Counted from the stretch's first letter, positions 7,712-16,391 are shown. The stretch: DNA of 64,000 nucleotides from Bacillota bacterium (GCA_018333655.1 JAGXTJ010000008.1:82989-146988); one strand, 5' to 3'. Numbers and translations: made by a program. Notes: generated from the sequence alone by a model not told the origin.

Positions 7712-9541
7712 CTACCTCGTCAAAATTCGCACTTGCCCAGCAAGTCCTTGGATGAGATAGATATTGTTCTCCTGACAAAAGAGTTGAAATGTGCCGCCTT
7801 CGACGCGCAGTATGCTCTGCCCCTTGAGCCTGAGGAAATGATACACCGGGGTCACTTCTCTACTGTAGTTGATGGTGATCTCTCCCGGACGAGAGTTAGT
7901 GTAAACACCCAAATTCTCCGTCTTAACAAAGTAAGCGTAGGCCTCCGTCAAGGTCATAGGCCTGAGAAAGGGGAAGAGGCGGCGTATATCAGCAAACAAG
8001 GAGTTAATTTGGCGATCCATCGCCTCCCAGGACAAGCCGCGGGATCGAACCTCGTCGAGTACATCGTCAGGGTGAACAAAATGATGCACCAAGCCATAGT
8101 GCGCCACGGCATTGTAGAGGGCCCAACGCACATTGTCATCGGGGAGGTACCCAGCAGAAAAGCGCGGAAAACTTACTACTTCGGGCACATAAGGATCGCG
8201 CCCGAACTCTTGCAGCAGGAGCCCAAGTTCGGGCTCACCGGTGTAAAGTCCGGCAAACACCCTGATATCAGGGAAAACGCTCTTTACAGCCAATCTACCC
8301 TCGCGCGAAACAATATTGGAGGGCGGCACGTAACTAAAGATGCGTAGCTCACCGTATAGCTCCCTGATGACCTGCGCTAACATGCGCAGACCCTCTTCCA
8401 TCGTCTGCTGTGAGTCCCAGGGCGTGTAGCCGTAATCAGCAAACGACATTTGCCCTTCTAAAGCTAAGGATTGATGGTTGTAGCCATGTATGCCAAGCTC
8501 ACCACCCGACTCCAGCAACCTGCGACCAAAGTACGCCCATTGCTGCTTAGTTACATCATAAGGTAGGTCTAAGGGGCTCTTAGTGTCGGAGTTAAAGGTT
8601 AACATCCCGAGTCCCGTCAACTTCAAATTAAAGCGCCGAGCGAAATTGTAAGTGTCTGGCCACCATACTTGGCGCATAAATTCAGGCGTGGTCATAAAGT
8701 AATCCTTAAATATTCTGTCATGCCGACCAAGGCTAGTAGGGGCAGGAAAATCATCGATGTTGACGATGATGCCGTTAAATATGGTGGTCAGGAAGTGCTT
8801 GGGAAGGAAAGCTATGGACTGCAGGAGTAGGCCACGATTTTTTTTGGCTTGGAACATAGTGGAATTAACATACAGAACCTGCCCCTCGCCATAAATGGCC
8901 GTCCATATAAGTGGTCTGGCGTCGTCAGCAGTGGCTAGCAAAGTGACGTCTTCCCGCACTTCTACATCTAAAAGTGACTGCACGAAACCGGAAAGTGCCG
9001 TGGTATCAAGGCCCGGAAACATATGTGCGACCAAGTTTATACCAATGGCATCTTTCACTGAAAAACCACGATTTTGGGTTATCCCCACCACTGCATCAAG
9101 CGCGGGAATAGGGCTCCTTATTAAGAAAACGCTATTTCCGCCTCCATAGGTAAAATCAATAATGGCCCGGACAAGGTTGTCGTCGACAAGCAATTCCGTG
9201 GCTACCACTAGCAAGTCCACATTGCGCAGGGATAGAACCCTAGCGCTAGCCTCTTCGCTTTGCACATGAACATACTTGGCCTCTATCTTCGCCATCCGCA
9301 AAGTATGATACACGTTTTCCCGCAACAACTGTGAGCCCACATCTTCATCTGCATAGAGAACAATGACCTGCTCGTAGCTATCGGGCACAGGAAGTTCAGA
9401 CGGCAGCGCACTCGTGTCCACTGCTAGTGCTTGCCCTTCTGCTACCCAACTGATCCAAAACATATCAGCTGTGCGCGCTAGTTGCACAGCTAGCCCGGCT
9501 ACTATCACCATAACGATAAGAAAGGCCAGCTTCCTAAACAT
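7712..9541 (-). CDS. pelA: PelA-like polysaccharide deacetylase (DUF2194 type)
   Basis: A 609-residue protein with a single N-terminal membrane segment (about residues 5-22) and a large extracellular part. Residues about 50-250 resemble the DUF2194 amidotransferase-like region. The metal site of a carbohydrate esterase 4-like deacetylase follows: NIDDFP (261-266), HGYNH (352-356) and a late HHFVHPDD (486-493). A beta-rich C-terminus ends the protein. Gram-positive pel operons carry such a deacetylase (PelA-DA), which removes acetyl groups from GalNAc/GlcNAc to give the cationic Pel polymer. The start overlaps the end of pelD by 8 bp and the stop abuts pelE. Confidence 0.82.
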   Translation of the reverse strand: MFRKLAFLIVMVIVAGLAVQLARTADMFWISWVAEGQALAVDTSALPSELPVPDSYEQVIVLYADEDVGSQLLRENVYHTLRMAKIEAKYVHVQSEEASARVLSLRNVDLLVVATELLVDDNLVRAIIDFTYGGGNSVFLIRSPIPALDAVVGITQNRGFSVKDAIGINLVAHMFPGLDTTALSGFVQSLLDVEVREDVTLLATADDARPLIWTAIYGEGQVLYVNSTMFQAKKNRGLLLQSIAFLPKHFLTTIFNGIIVNIDDFPAPTSLGRHDRIFKDYFMTTPEFMRQVWWPDTYNFARRFNLKLTGLGMLTFNSDTKSPLDLPYDVTKQQWAYFGRRLLESGGELGIHGYNHQSLALEGQMSFADYGYTPWDSQQTMEEGLRMLAQVIRELYGELRIFSYVPPSNIVSREGRLAVKSVFPDIRVFAGLYTGEPELGLLLQEFGRDPYVPEVVSFPRFSAGYLPDDNVRWALYNAVAHYGLVHHFVHPDDVLDEVRSRGLSWEAMDRQINSLFADIRRLFPFLRPMTLTEAYAYFVKTENLGVYTNSRPGEITINYSREVTPVYHFLRLKGQSILRVEGGTFQLFCQENNIYLIQGLAGQVRILTR

Positions 9542-10811
9542 GGCAACTCTCTACCGTCAGATCAGTTATCGGGTGAAGCGCGCCGGCAATCCTTGCTACA
9601 ATCTTTTCTAAGACCTCACACGAAGTGATAGGAAAAAGAATATGCAGTTCGTTGTTTAAAACATCAAAGCCCACCGCGTCAACCTGTCTGATCAAACCTT
9701 GCAACTTCACACTCAACTGCTCTAAGGAGTGACTACCAACTGGCACACGTACTAGCCCAAAAGGCAGGCCAAATTTGCTGAAACGCAGCTTTTCTTCTTC
9801 GACGCGAAAAGTAAAATTCTCCCAATTTCTAATGATGGTATTCGGGAGGTACGCATCCTTTTCGACAATATGCTCTATTTCTAAAGCCCGCGTCAGCGCT
9901 TTAGAAATCCATTCGACAATTATCTTAAAGAGATTGTAGGAGTACTCGGTCACCATGGTGATATCTGCCTCTTCTACGTTGATAACGGCAATGGCCTTGC
10001 CGTCTTTTAAGATGGGCGCCGACAAGAGAGGGTCTGTCGCCGCACTGTCGCCCGTAACTTTGACCACCTTCAGTTCCTGGACGACATCCCTCAAGTAGGC
10101 GTGCTCATCAACTCGCAACGAAACTTGCATCCGCTCGTTGTCCCCCATGTGAACCTTAAGACGCAAGTAGCGCGAGTCTGTATCTACCAAGTAGATGCCC
10201 ACCGATTTAACTTTAAGGAATCTCGCCAGCAACGTCATAATTTCGGTGTAAACTCGCTCAGAGTGCAAGGAATCGAGCGCTGTAGCTACTTCATACAAAG
10301 AAAGAATGCTGTCTTCAGCCCCGATAATCTGCTTCTTCAGTTCTGCCGCCACAAATTGTGACTTACGCTCAGCCTCGCTCAAATCTGTCAAGGCATTTTT
10401 TGTCTCGAAGAGCTCGTCTTGCAGCCTGTCAATCATAAAATCGGCCCTGTCTTTAGAGCTCCCCAGAATTACAGCTGCCAGGAAGAACATCAAAATAAAC
10501 TTGTAGTGACTCCACTCCAAGACAAAGAGAACGAGGTCTCTCCCTAGGAGATGGTAGGCGTAGACAAAAGTCGCGCTAGCGAAAACTGCACTCAAAATCC
10601 CTAGATAGTTCCCATAGCGAAGCGACATCAAGGATACAAGAATTAAGAGCGGGTGAATATTCATAGTAATAAATGCTGCCCGCAAGGGGTTAAAGTGAAA
10701 AAACAGCAAGAAGATAGCCGCATTTAAGACGATGTTCTCCGCTATACAGTACCATAGGCGATCTCTACGCTCACTGCGATAGGCCCTGCTATTCCACTCC
10801 AGCGCCCTCAT
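9534..10811 (-). CDS. pelD: PelD-like c-di-GMP receptor of Pel synthesis
   Basis: A 425-residue inner-membrane protein. Four hydrophobic segments fall between residues about 23 and 118, followed by a short coiled-coil region (about 125-165), a GAF domain (about 165-290) and a C-terminal GGDEF-like domain (about 300-425). The active-site loop is degenerate (LNNEL in place of GGDEF), so no diguanylate cyclase activity is expected. The inhibitory-site arginine and aspartate are kept as RQVD (375-378), the c-di-GMP contact in Pseudomonas PelD. Binding of c-di-GMP should switch on polysaccharide synthesis. It is the first gene of the operon, with a GGGAGG site before ATG 10811 and dyads in its leader. 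Confidence 0.88.
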   Translation of the reverse strand: MRALEWNSRAYRSERRDRLWYCIAENIVLNAAIFLLFFHFNPLRAAFITMNIHPLLILVSLMSLRYGNYLGILSAVFASATFVYAYHLLGRDLVLFVLEWSHYKFILMFFLAAVILGSSKDRADFMIDRLQDELFETKNALTDLSEAERKSQFVAAELKKQIIGAEDSILSLYEVATALDSLHSERVYTEIMTLLARFLKVKSVGIYLVDTDSRYLRLKVHMGDNERMQVSLRVDEHAYLRDVVQELKVVKVTGDSAATDPLLSAPILKDGKAIAVINVEEADITMVTEYSYNLFKIIVEWISKALTRALEIEHIVEKDAYLPNTIIRNWENFTFRVEEEKLRFSKFGLPFGLVRVPVGSHSLEQLSVKLQGLIRQVDAVGFDVLNNELHILFPITSCEVLEKIVARIAGALHPITDLTVESCHV

Positions 10812-10844
10812 AAATGACTGCCTCCCATCATAAAGTCCTCTACT

Positions 10845-10886
10845 ACTTTCCTATAGATGGAAAGTGCGACCTTTACTAAATAGTAA
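10845..10886 (-). promoter_or_regulatory. Hairpin and palindrome in the pelD leader
   Basis: Two dyads precede pelD. One has 7-bp arms ACTTTCC / GGAAAGT (10845-10865), about 34 bases upstream of the start codon. The other is the 14-bp palindrome TTACTAAATAGTAA (10873-10886). On the minus strand a weak TACACA-N17-TACTAT promoter overlaps the palindrome, so it could be an operator. No c-di-GMP riboswitch consensus was seen here. Confidence 0.4.
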
Positions 10887-10992
10887 CACATACTTGCAAT
10901 TTTGTGTACCACCATAATCCGGTTAAGATGAATGCTATGAATAATATACGCGTTTTCTGGACTCTTATCTAGTTAGCTTGGCGCACTGCAGT

Positions 10993-11049
10993 GAAGGCCT
11001 CCCCGCATTATAGTCTCGCAGCGGAGACAAATGTGCGGGAAGGCCTTTT
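10993..11049 (+). terminator. Strong hairpin with plus-strand T-run
   Basis: Fourteen-base arms (AAGGCCTCCCCGCA and its near-perfect complement) enclose a second hairpin, GTCTC/GAGAC. On the plus strand the structure ends in TTTTCTCTT like an intrinsic terminator. Both flanking genes (pelD and thiC) are on the minus strand, where no T-run follows. It may still end thiC transcription as a bulky hairpin, or end an unannotated plus-strand transcript. Confidence 0.5.
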
Positions 11050-11082
11050 CTCTTATAAATCAATCCCTTACCCAGCCGCCAT

Positions 11083-12387
11083 CTAGCCTTGGCAGGGTAA
11101 GGCCTGCCGCGCTACATACTCGCCGCTAACCTTGTAAGCACAGAACTGCCCGCACATGGTACAACAGTTTTCACCCTGCGGGTTTTTCTCTTGCCGCAGC
11201 CGTCTCGCCAGCGCGGGGTCAATAGCGAGCATAATCTGCGCCTCCCAGTCGAGAGCTTTGCGGGCCGTGGCCATTTTGTCATCCCATTCTTTGGCCCGCG
11301 AGACACCCTTAGCGATGTCGGCGGCATGTGCGGCGATGCGCGCGGCCATGACACCGGCATGCACATCGTCTAGACTGGGCAAGCCTAGATGCTCCGCAGG
11401 GGTGACGTAGCAGAGAAAGTCGGCACCATGCGAGGCGGCCAAGGCCCCGCCGATAGCCGCGACAATATGGTCATAACCTGGAGCGATATCCGTCACCAGC
11501 GGGCCAAGGACATAAAAGGGAGCGTCATGACAGAGCAGTTTCGCCAATTTGACATTACTCTCTACTTGGTCTAAGGGCACATGGCCAGGGCCTTCTACCA
11601 GTACTTGCACCCCCGCGTGACGTGCGCGTTTAACCAAGCTGCCTAAGTTTATCAATTCGGCGACTTGGGCGGCGTCCGTGGCATCGGCTAGACAGCCCGG
11701 GCGCAGTCCGTCCCCTAGACTAAGGGTGACGTCGTACTGCCGCGCTAGGTCGAGCAAGCGGTCAAACTCCGCAAACAGCGGGTTTTGCCGACCATTGTGC
11801 ATCATCCAGGCTGCCAAGAATGAGCCCCCGCGCGAAACAATATCTAAAAGCCGCCCCGTAGCCAGCAGCGTGTCCACCACTTCTTGTGTAACGCCGCAGT
11901 GCACCGTAATAAAGTCGGCCCCATCTCGGCAATGCTCTGCAATGGCGGCAAAGAAGTCCTCGCTCGTAATTTCGCCTAGGCCTTTCCCCTCTTTTTGCGC
12001 TTCAACCATGACTTGGTACACGGGAACGGTGCCCACCATCACCGTACTAGCGGCAATGATTTCTCGGCGTACCATAGCGATATCGCCGCCGGTGCTTAAA
12101 TCCATGACCGCATGCGCCCCCGCCGCAATAGCCGCGCCTAGTTTAGCGAGCTCTGGCGTTGCGTGGGGATAAGCCTCTGATGTACCGATATTCGCGTTGA
12201 CTTTGGTCGTCAAACCTTTACCTACGGCCATGGGCGTGAGGTGGGGGTGATTTTTATTGGCAGGTAGGACCACTTCTCCAGAAGCGATCCGCCCCCGCAA
12301 TTCTTCGCCAGTAATCCCCTCTAGCGCTGCGGCCAGTTCCATTTCTCGCGTTACGATGCCTTGACGAGCCCATTCTAACTGAGTCAA
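11083..12387 (-). CDS. thiC: ThiC, phosphomethylpyrimidine synthase
   Basis: A 434-residue radical-SAM enzyme that rearranges aminoimidazole ribotide into HMP phosphate, the pyrimidine half of thiamine. The family core is clear: VNANIGTSEAYPH, MDLSTGGDIAMVRR, DFITVHCGVTQ, SRGGSFLAAWMMHNGRQNP, LGDGLRPGC and VEGPGHVPLDQ. The C-terminal cluster-binding motif CTMCGQFCAYK holds the [4Fe-4S] ligands. The length fits the short bacterial form that lacks the N-terminal extension. It is the last gene of the riboswitch-controlled thi operon, overlapping thiE by 4 bp. Confidence 0.97.
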   Translation of the reverse strand: MTQLEWARQGIVTREMELAAALEGITGEELRGRIASGEVVLPANKNHPHLTPMAVGKGLTTKVNANIGTSEAYPHATPELAKLGAAIAAGAHAVMDLSTGGDIAMVRREIIAASTVMVGTVPVYQVMVEAQKEGKGLGEITSEDFFAAIAEHCRDGADFITVHCGVTQEVVDTLLATGRLLDIVSRGGSFLAAWMMHNGRQNPLFAEFDRLLDLARQYDVTLSLGDGLRPGCLADATDAAQVAELINLGSLVKRARHAGVQVLVEGPGHVPLDQVESNVKLAKLLCHDAPFYVLGPLVTDIAPGYDHIVAAIGGALAASHGADFLCYVTPAEHLGLPSLDDVHAGVMAARIAAHAADIAKGVSRAKEWDDKMATARKALDWEAQIMLAIDPALARRLRQEKNPQGENCCTMCGQFCAYKVSGEYVARQALPCQG

Positions 12388-13031
12388 TTTACTTCCTCCT
12401 TATCTGCCCACACTTGCCTAAGCCCTAGGGCAGCCCCTCTAATGTCTCTTGCGCCGAGGATAGCCTTAGCGACACAGATGCCATCTGCACCTGTATCTCG
12501 CACCTGCGGCGCATTCGCCGCGGTGATACCCCCTATGGCCACCACCGGAATCAACAGCGCTTGCTTAATGACCCGTAACTGCAAGAGTGAAACGCTGCGT
12601 ACATTTTCTTTGGTGGTCGTCGGAAACATGGCCCCTACCCCAATGTAGTCCGCACCCTGCCGCTCTGCCTGTAGAGCTTCGTCAAAGTTAGCTGCGGATA
12701 TACCGAGCAGCTTACCCGCACCGAGCACCTCTCGCGCGGCTCTCGCTGGCAGGTCGTCTTGCCCAAGATGCACCCCGTCCGCATCCACCGCTAGGGCGAT
12801 ATCTAGCCGATCGTTGATGATGAGGGGTACGCGTCGTGCCCGAGTCAAGGCACTAAGAGCCAGAGCGAGTTCATAAAAGTTACGCCCACAAAGGCTTTTT
12901 TCTCTGAGCTGAACCATGGTGACGCCACCGTCTATCGCCTCGCCCACAGAGGACAAAAAATCCCTACCTGCCAGTAGCCCCGTATCGGTCACGAGGTAGA
13001 GTGTGCAGTCGAAGGCCTTATCTCTGCGCAT
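12384..13031 (-). CDS. thiE: ThiE, thiamine phosphate synthase
   Basis: A 215-residue TIM-barrel enzyme that joins HMP-PP and the thiazole phosphate to give thiamine phosphate. Signature stretches are LYLVTDTGL, GGVTMVQLREK (pyrophosphate-contacting Gln/Arg), LIINDRLDIALAVDADGVHLGQDD, GADYIGVGAMFPTTTK and VVAIGGI. ATG at 13031 is chosen because the family N-terminus begins there, giving a 14-bp overlap with thiM; a longer version from 13085 would overlap much more. It lies between thiM and thiC in the operon. Confidence 0.94.
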   Translation of the reverse strand: MRRDKAFDCTLYLVTDTGLLAGRDFLSSVGEAIDGGVTMVQLREKSLCGRNFYELALALSALTRARRVPLIINDRLDIALAVDADGVHLGQDDLPARAAREVLGAGKLLGISAANFDEALQAERQGADYIGVGAMFPTTTKENVRSVSLLQLRVIKQALLIPVVAIGGITAANAPQVRDTGADGICVAKAILGARDIRGAALGLRQVWADKEEVN

Positions 13032-13830
13032 GAATTTTGGCCCCGCTTTGTAAGTCGGTATGGGTGAATTTGCCGACATAGTCAATAATATGTGTTCTAT
13101 ACGACCCCAAATTGCTTAAACCACTTTCTCGCGCGGCATACTCACCCGCCAGCCCCATACTGACCAAGGCTGCGGCTGTGGCGAGCAGGTAATCGTCTGT
13201 TACTCCAACGGCAGCCCCCACGAGAGCTGAAGCCATGCAGCCCGTGCCGGTAATCTTCGCCATCAACGGGTGGCCATTGCTGCACACCAATGTAGTGCGC
13301 CCATCAGTGATAATGTCATGTTCCCCCGTGATGGCCACCACACATTGCTCTGACACTGCCAAGGCACTGCCAAACAGAAGCGTGCCGCTTTGCACACCCC
13401 CCGCATCTACCCCCCGTGTTACCGCCTCTTCCCCTGCTAGAACAGCAATTTCCGAGGCATTGCCGCGAATGACAGCCAGTTTTACCTGCGACATAATTTC
13501 TTGGGCTGTCTTAGTGCGCAAAGTAGTCGCACCTACTCCTACTGGATCTAGCACCACGGGGATACCACGCTCATTGGCTGCTCGGCCTGCCAAGAGCATG
13601 GCCGCGACAGTGCGTGAGTTTAAAGTGCCAATATTGAGGACCAGCGCGGAGGCTATACCTACCATCTCCTGCACTTCCTCGAGGTCATCTGCCATAACAG
13701 GTGCCCCGCCGTAGGCGAGAACAATGTTGGCACAGTCATTGACGCTGACATAGTTAGTGATCTGATGTACTAGTGGTCTCTGCCCCCGCACTTTGGCTAC
13801 GATTTCTGCCAGACGGCAAACTACTTCCAT
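13018..13830 (-). CDS. thiM: ThiM, hydroxyethylthiazole kinase
   Basis: A 270-residue ribokinase-fold kinase that phosphorylates 4-methyl-5-(2-hydroxyethyl)thiazole, the salvage route to the thiazole half of thiamine. Motifs seen: PLVHQITNYVSVNDCAN at the N-terminus, PVMADDLEE, VLDPVGVGAT, IRGNASEIAVLAG and the catalytic anion-hole segment ITGTGCMASALVGA. Together with thiW it indicates that thiazole or a precursor is salvaged; no thiazole synthase genes (thiG, thiS, thiH) are in the window. The start is ATG at 13830, four bases after the thiD stop. Confidence 0.95.
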   Translation of the reverse strand: MEVVCRLAEIVAKVRGQRPLVHQITNYVSVNDCANIVLAYGGAPVMADDLEEVQEMVGIASALVLNIGTLNSRTVAAMLLAGRAANERGIPVVLDPVGVGATTLRTKTAQEIMSQVKLAVIRGNASEIAVLAGEEAVTRGVDAGGVQSGTLLFGSALAVSEQCVVAITGEHDIITDGRTTLVCSNGHPLMAKITGTGCMASALVGAAVGVTDDYLLATAAALVSMGLAGEYAARESGLSNLGSYRTHIIDYVGKFTHTDLQSGAKIHAQR

Positions 13831-13833
13831 GGG

Positions 13834-14661
13834 TCACTCCTCCTCAACCTTGGGTGAAATGTTAAGCCCGGCTCGCTCATACAGCTCATAGAAATGATGA
13901 GTGGGCCCGACGCCTTTCCCTAGCGGGAATGCATGCTCTATGGCCACAGAAATATAGGCCTTAGCTAGTCTAACAGCCTCTCGAAGCGTGGCCCCCCTCG
14001 CTAACTGCGCCGCGATAGCGGCGGAGAGCGTGCAACCTGTGCCATGAGTATGCACTGTAGCTAGGCGGGTGGAAGTAAAGTGGCTTACCCTCTCGCCATC
14101 GTAGAGTACATCGACGGCCTCGCCGACTAAATGTCCCCCCTTAACTAAGGCCGCGCGCGCACCACGGGCCACAAGGTGTCGCGCCGCCTGTTCCATCTCG
14201 TCCAAGGTGGCAATAGGGCGGCCGGCAATGGCCTCGGCCTCCGGAATATTGGGCGTCACCAGGTCGGCGAGCGGCAGGAGCAGAGCAACTAACGCTTCCT
14301 TGGCCTCGCTCTGCAACAACTGATACCCGCTCTTAGAGATCATCACCGGGTCTATAACTAAGTTCACGGGGCCATACCTTGGCAGGGCGTCCGCCAAAGC
14401 GATGATCGTCTCGCGACGTGAAACCATGCCGATTTTCACAGCATGCACTGGGATGTCGGAATAGATGGCGTCAAGTTGTGCCAAGATCAGCGAGGGGGCA
14501 ATATCTTGCACTGCGAAAACCCCGCAAGTGTTTTGCGCCGTCACAGCGGTGAGCACACTCATGCCATAAACGCCCTGCGCGGCAAAGGTCTTAAGATCAG
14601 CCTGGATGCCCGCCCCACCACTAGAGTCTGAGCCGGCGATAGTGAGAGCGGTGCGCATCAT
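13834..14661 (-). CDS. thiD: ThiD, HMP/HMP-phosphate kinase
   Basis: A 275-residue ribokinase-fold kinase that converts hydroxymethylpyrimidine to its mono- and diphosphate. The N-terminal substrate motif [20 protein letters not shown] is complete. Also present are [48 protein letters not shown] and the catalytic [18 protein letters not shown]. The start overlaps the thiW stop by 4 bp. The length and residues agree with a single-function ThiD, without the ThiE or ThiN fusion seen in some bacteria. Confidence 0.96.
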   Translation of the reverse strand: MMRTALTIAGSDSSGGAGIQADLKTFAAQGVYGMSVLTAVTAQNTCGVFAVQDIAPSLILAQLDAIYSDIPVHAVKIGMVSRRETIIALADALPRYGPVNLVIDPVMISKSGYQLLQSEAKEALVALLLPLADLVTPNIPEAEAIAGRPIATLDEMEQAARHLVARGARAALVKGGHLVGEAVDVLYDGERVSHFTSTRLATVHTHGTGCTLSAAIAAQLARGATLREAVRLAKAYISVAIEHAFPLGKGVGPTHHFYELYERAGLNISPKVEEE

Positions 14662-15158
14662 GCCCGACCACTTAAGCCGAATTTTTTAAATACACTCATC
14701 TTGAGAGCCGAGAGCAAAGCGTAGCCCGTCGCACCACCGAGCAGGCTGCTCAGCAAAAAAGGCACCACAAATACAAGGGCGGCAACATCCCTGCCGAGCA
14801 GGATTTTGGCCACGGGGAAAGCGACGAGAGCGCCGAGTACACCAGTGCCGAAGACCTCTCCTAACACCGCTTTACCAGCACACTTCGTCCGCTGGTAAAC
14901 TAAGGCCGCCACGAATGCGCCGATCATGCTACCGGGGAAGGCTAGTAGCGACCCTGTGCCGAGTAGATTGCGCAAAAGCGACACCGTAAAGGCTGTAAGA
15001 ACGCCATGTACGGGGCCGAGCAGCACTGCCGCCACCACATTGATGGCGTGTTGCACCGGGAATAGCCTTGCCCCCGCGAAGGGGATAACTACCCCTGTGG
15101 CCGCCACAGTGCCTACCGCAGCCAGTACTGCAGCTAGGGTGAGCTTTTTAAGATCCAT
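14658..15158 (-). CDS. thiW: ThiW, substrate-binding (S) component of a thiazole ECF transporter
   Basis: A 166-residue protein with five to six hydrophobic segments. It carries the ThiW pattern [21 protein letters not shown] followed by [22 protein letters not shown]. ThiW works with the shared energy-coupling factor ATPases and EcfT, which are not in this window, to import the thiazole precursor used by ThiM. ATG at 15158 follows GGAGG by seven bases. It is the first gene after the TPP riboswitch, so its import role is repressed when thiamine pyrophosphate is plentiful. Confidence 0.92.
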   Translation of the reverse strand: MDLKKLTLAAVLAAVGTVAATGVVIPFAGARLFPVQHAINVVAAVLLGPVHGVLTAFTVSLLRNLLGTGSLLAFPGSMIGAFVAALVYQRTKCAGKAVLGEVFGTGVLGALVAFPVAKILLGRDVAALVFVVPFLLSSLLGGATGYALLSALKMSVFKKFGLSGRA

Positions 15159-15190
15159 CTCGTTTCCTCCTTTTCTTTGGCAAGCAAATA

Positions 15191-15219
15191 GACGAGCAAG
15201 GCGGAAGGCCGTGCTCGTC
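15191..15219 (-). promoter_or_regulatory. Hairpin downstream of the TPP aptamer (likely expression platform)
   Basis: Perfect GACGAGC / GCTCGTC arms with a 15-nt loop follow the aptamer on the transcribed strand, preceded by six T and followed by TATTTGC. Its position between aptamer and thiW suggests it is part of the on/off switch, probably as terminator stem; the U-run after it is weak. Confidence 0.5.
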
Positions 15220-15238
15220 AAAAAAGCAGTTCATGCAC

Positions 15239-15326
15239 TTCCCTACGCTGGCATTACCCAGATCAGGTTAAAGGGTCAAAGAACTCCTAGGTTCTTTATC
15301 TCAGCCGGCCTCTCCAGCTCCCCTGC
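15239..15326 (-). ncRNA. TPP riboswitch (thi box)
   Basis: The minus-strand sequence contains the hallmark parts in order: GGGGAGC (P1/P2 side), CTGAGA (15304-15299, pyrimidine-sensing helix) and ACCTGATCTGG (15268-15258), then GGTAATGCCAGCGTAGGGA. This is the thi-box consensus. It binds thiamine pyrophosphate and should turn off thiW-thiD-thiM-thiE-thiC when the cofactor is abundant. It starts about 20 bases after a good promoter and ends about 80 bases before the thiW start. Confidence 0.96.
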
Positions 15327-15354
15327 TCACTATTCACTTGTCTCCTAGCTACTT

Positions 15355-15383
15355 ATACTAAGGTAAACTGACGCGAAACACAA
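15355..15383 (-). promoter_or_regulatory. Promoter of the thi operon
   Basis: On the minus strand TTGTGT (15383-15378) and TAGTAT (15360-15355) are separated by exactly 17 bp. Transcription would begin near 15348, just before the TPP aptamer. Confidence 0.65.
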
Positions 15384-15436
15384 GCACAACTCTACCCGGC
15401 AATTCGCCCACGTTAGCCCCTGGCGACAACGGGCTC

Positions 15437-16324
15437 TTAGACTCCTTCTGTCGGCTTTGCTTTGGCCGGAACCGGCGCAGATTTTTTCGCCGGCATGGTG
15501 TAGCGGTTGATGAGTGGTACCGCGGCGTTAAGGCCTAGGATAGCAAAAGTGGTGCCTTCCGGTAGGGGACTAAAGAAGCGCATGGCCATTATCCCCACTC
15601 CTATGGCAGCCCCAAAAGCCCATCTCCCTACCTGGGTGCGCGGGGAAGTCACCGGGTCAGTAGCCATAAAGAAAAGCCCGAGGAGCAAGCTGCCGGATAA
15701 GAGGTGAAACAAGGGGTTTTGCCCTGCCACTACAGACAACGCTGCCACGGCTAGCGCGCCACCAGCGGGAATGCGCCAGTTGGCGAACTTCTTATGGTGT
15801 AGCCAAGCAAAGCCAAGGAGTAACGCTACTACCGAGGTCTCACCTATGGAGCCTGCCACTTGCCCGGTAAATAAATCTACGAGTGACGCCATCGCGCCGT
15901 CTGCCCGGAAAATCTGCAAGGGAGTGGCTGTCGTCACTAAGTCTACCGGAGCAAGCCATGGCCGCATTGTGCCAGGAAAGGCTAGGACGATGAAAAGGCG
16001 CCCGAGCAGAGCGGGATTAAAAAGATTCTTGCCAAAACCACCCCAAAGCAGTTTGCCAACAACTACGGCGAAGACGGAGCCGACTATGGCAATATAGAGT
16101 GGTAAAGAAGGAGAGAGACTAAGACCAAAAAGTAGCCCCGTGACCACGGCACTGAGATCCTTGATTTTTAGGGGCTGCTTACGCGCTGTTTGCCACAAGG
16201 CCTCCGTGGCTACGGCCGCTCCGACGCTAACAACTAAGAGAAACAAAGCGGGCCACCGAAAAAACCACAGGGCCGCTAAAGTCACTGGTACCAAGGCGGT
16301 AAGCATCTCGCGCATCATCTTCAT
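15437..16324 (-). CDS. Orphan RnfD/NqrB-type membrane subunit
   Basis: A 295-residue membrane protein with about nine hydrophobic helices, homologous to RnfD and NqrB, flavin-carrying subunits of ion-pumping ferredoxin:NAD or NADH:quinone oxidoreductases. The flavin region GGFGKNLFNPA is present. The threonine that receives covalent FMN appears as Thr134 in VTTATPL, with TTAT replacing the usual SGAT. No other rnf gene (A, B, C, E or G) lies nearby, so it cannot be assigned to a complete pump from this window. It has its own promoter, diverges from the 2-oxoacid oxidoreductase genes, and has a Lys/Pro/Ala-rich tail. A specialised flavoprotein role is possible. Confidence 0.85.
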   Translation of the reverse strand: MKMMREMLTALVPVTLAALWFFRWPALFLLVVSVGAAVATEALWQTARKQPLKIKDLSAVVTGLLFGLSLSPSLPLYIAIVGSVFAVVVGKLLWGGFGKNLFNPALLGRLFIVLAFPGTMRPWLAPVDLVTTATPLQIFRADGAMASLVDLFTGQVAGSIGETSVVALLLGFAWLHHKKFANWRIPAGGALAVAALSVVAGQNPLFHLLSGSLLLGLFFMATDPVTSPRTQVGRWAFGAAIGVGIMAMRFFSPLPEGTTFAILGLNAAVPLINRYTMPAKKSAPVPAKAKPTEGV

Positions 16325-16362
16325 CTAAGAGTTCCCCCATATCATCATCAAGCTCTCTATCT

Positions 16363-16391
16363 ATTATAGGAAAAGTAATTATTATTGGCAA
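16363..16391 (-). promoter_or_regulatory. Promoter of the orphan rnfD gene
   Basis: TTGCCA (16391-16386) and a perfect TATAAT (16368-16363) on the minus strand are separated by 17 bp. The start codon is about 40 bases downstream. Confidence 0.75.

Noticed and set aside
7733..8347. 204-codon open frame on the plus strand
   Set aside because: It lies opposite pelA, whose domain motifs are clear; no ribosome site or family resemblance was seen.
10812..11082. c-di-GMP riboswitch upstream of pelD
   Set aside because: No GEMM-type conserved core could be found on the minus strand, despite the attractive context.
13235..13714. 159-codon plus-strand frame inside thiM
   Set aside because: Antisense shadow of a GC-rich gene with intact ThiM motifs.
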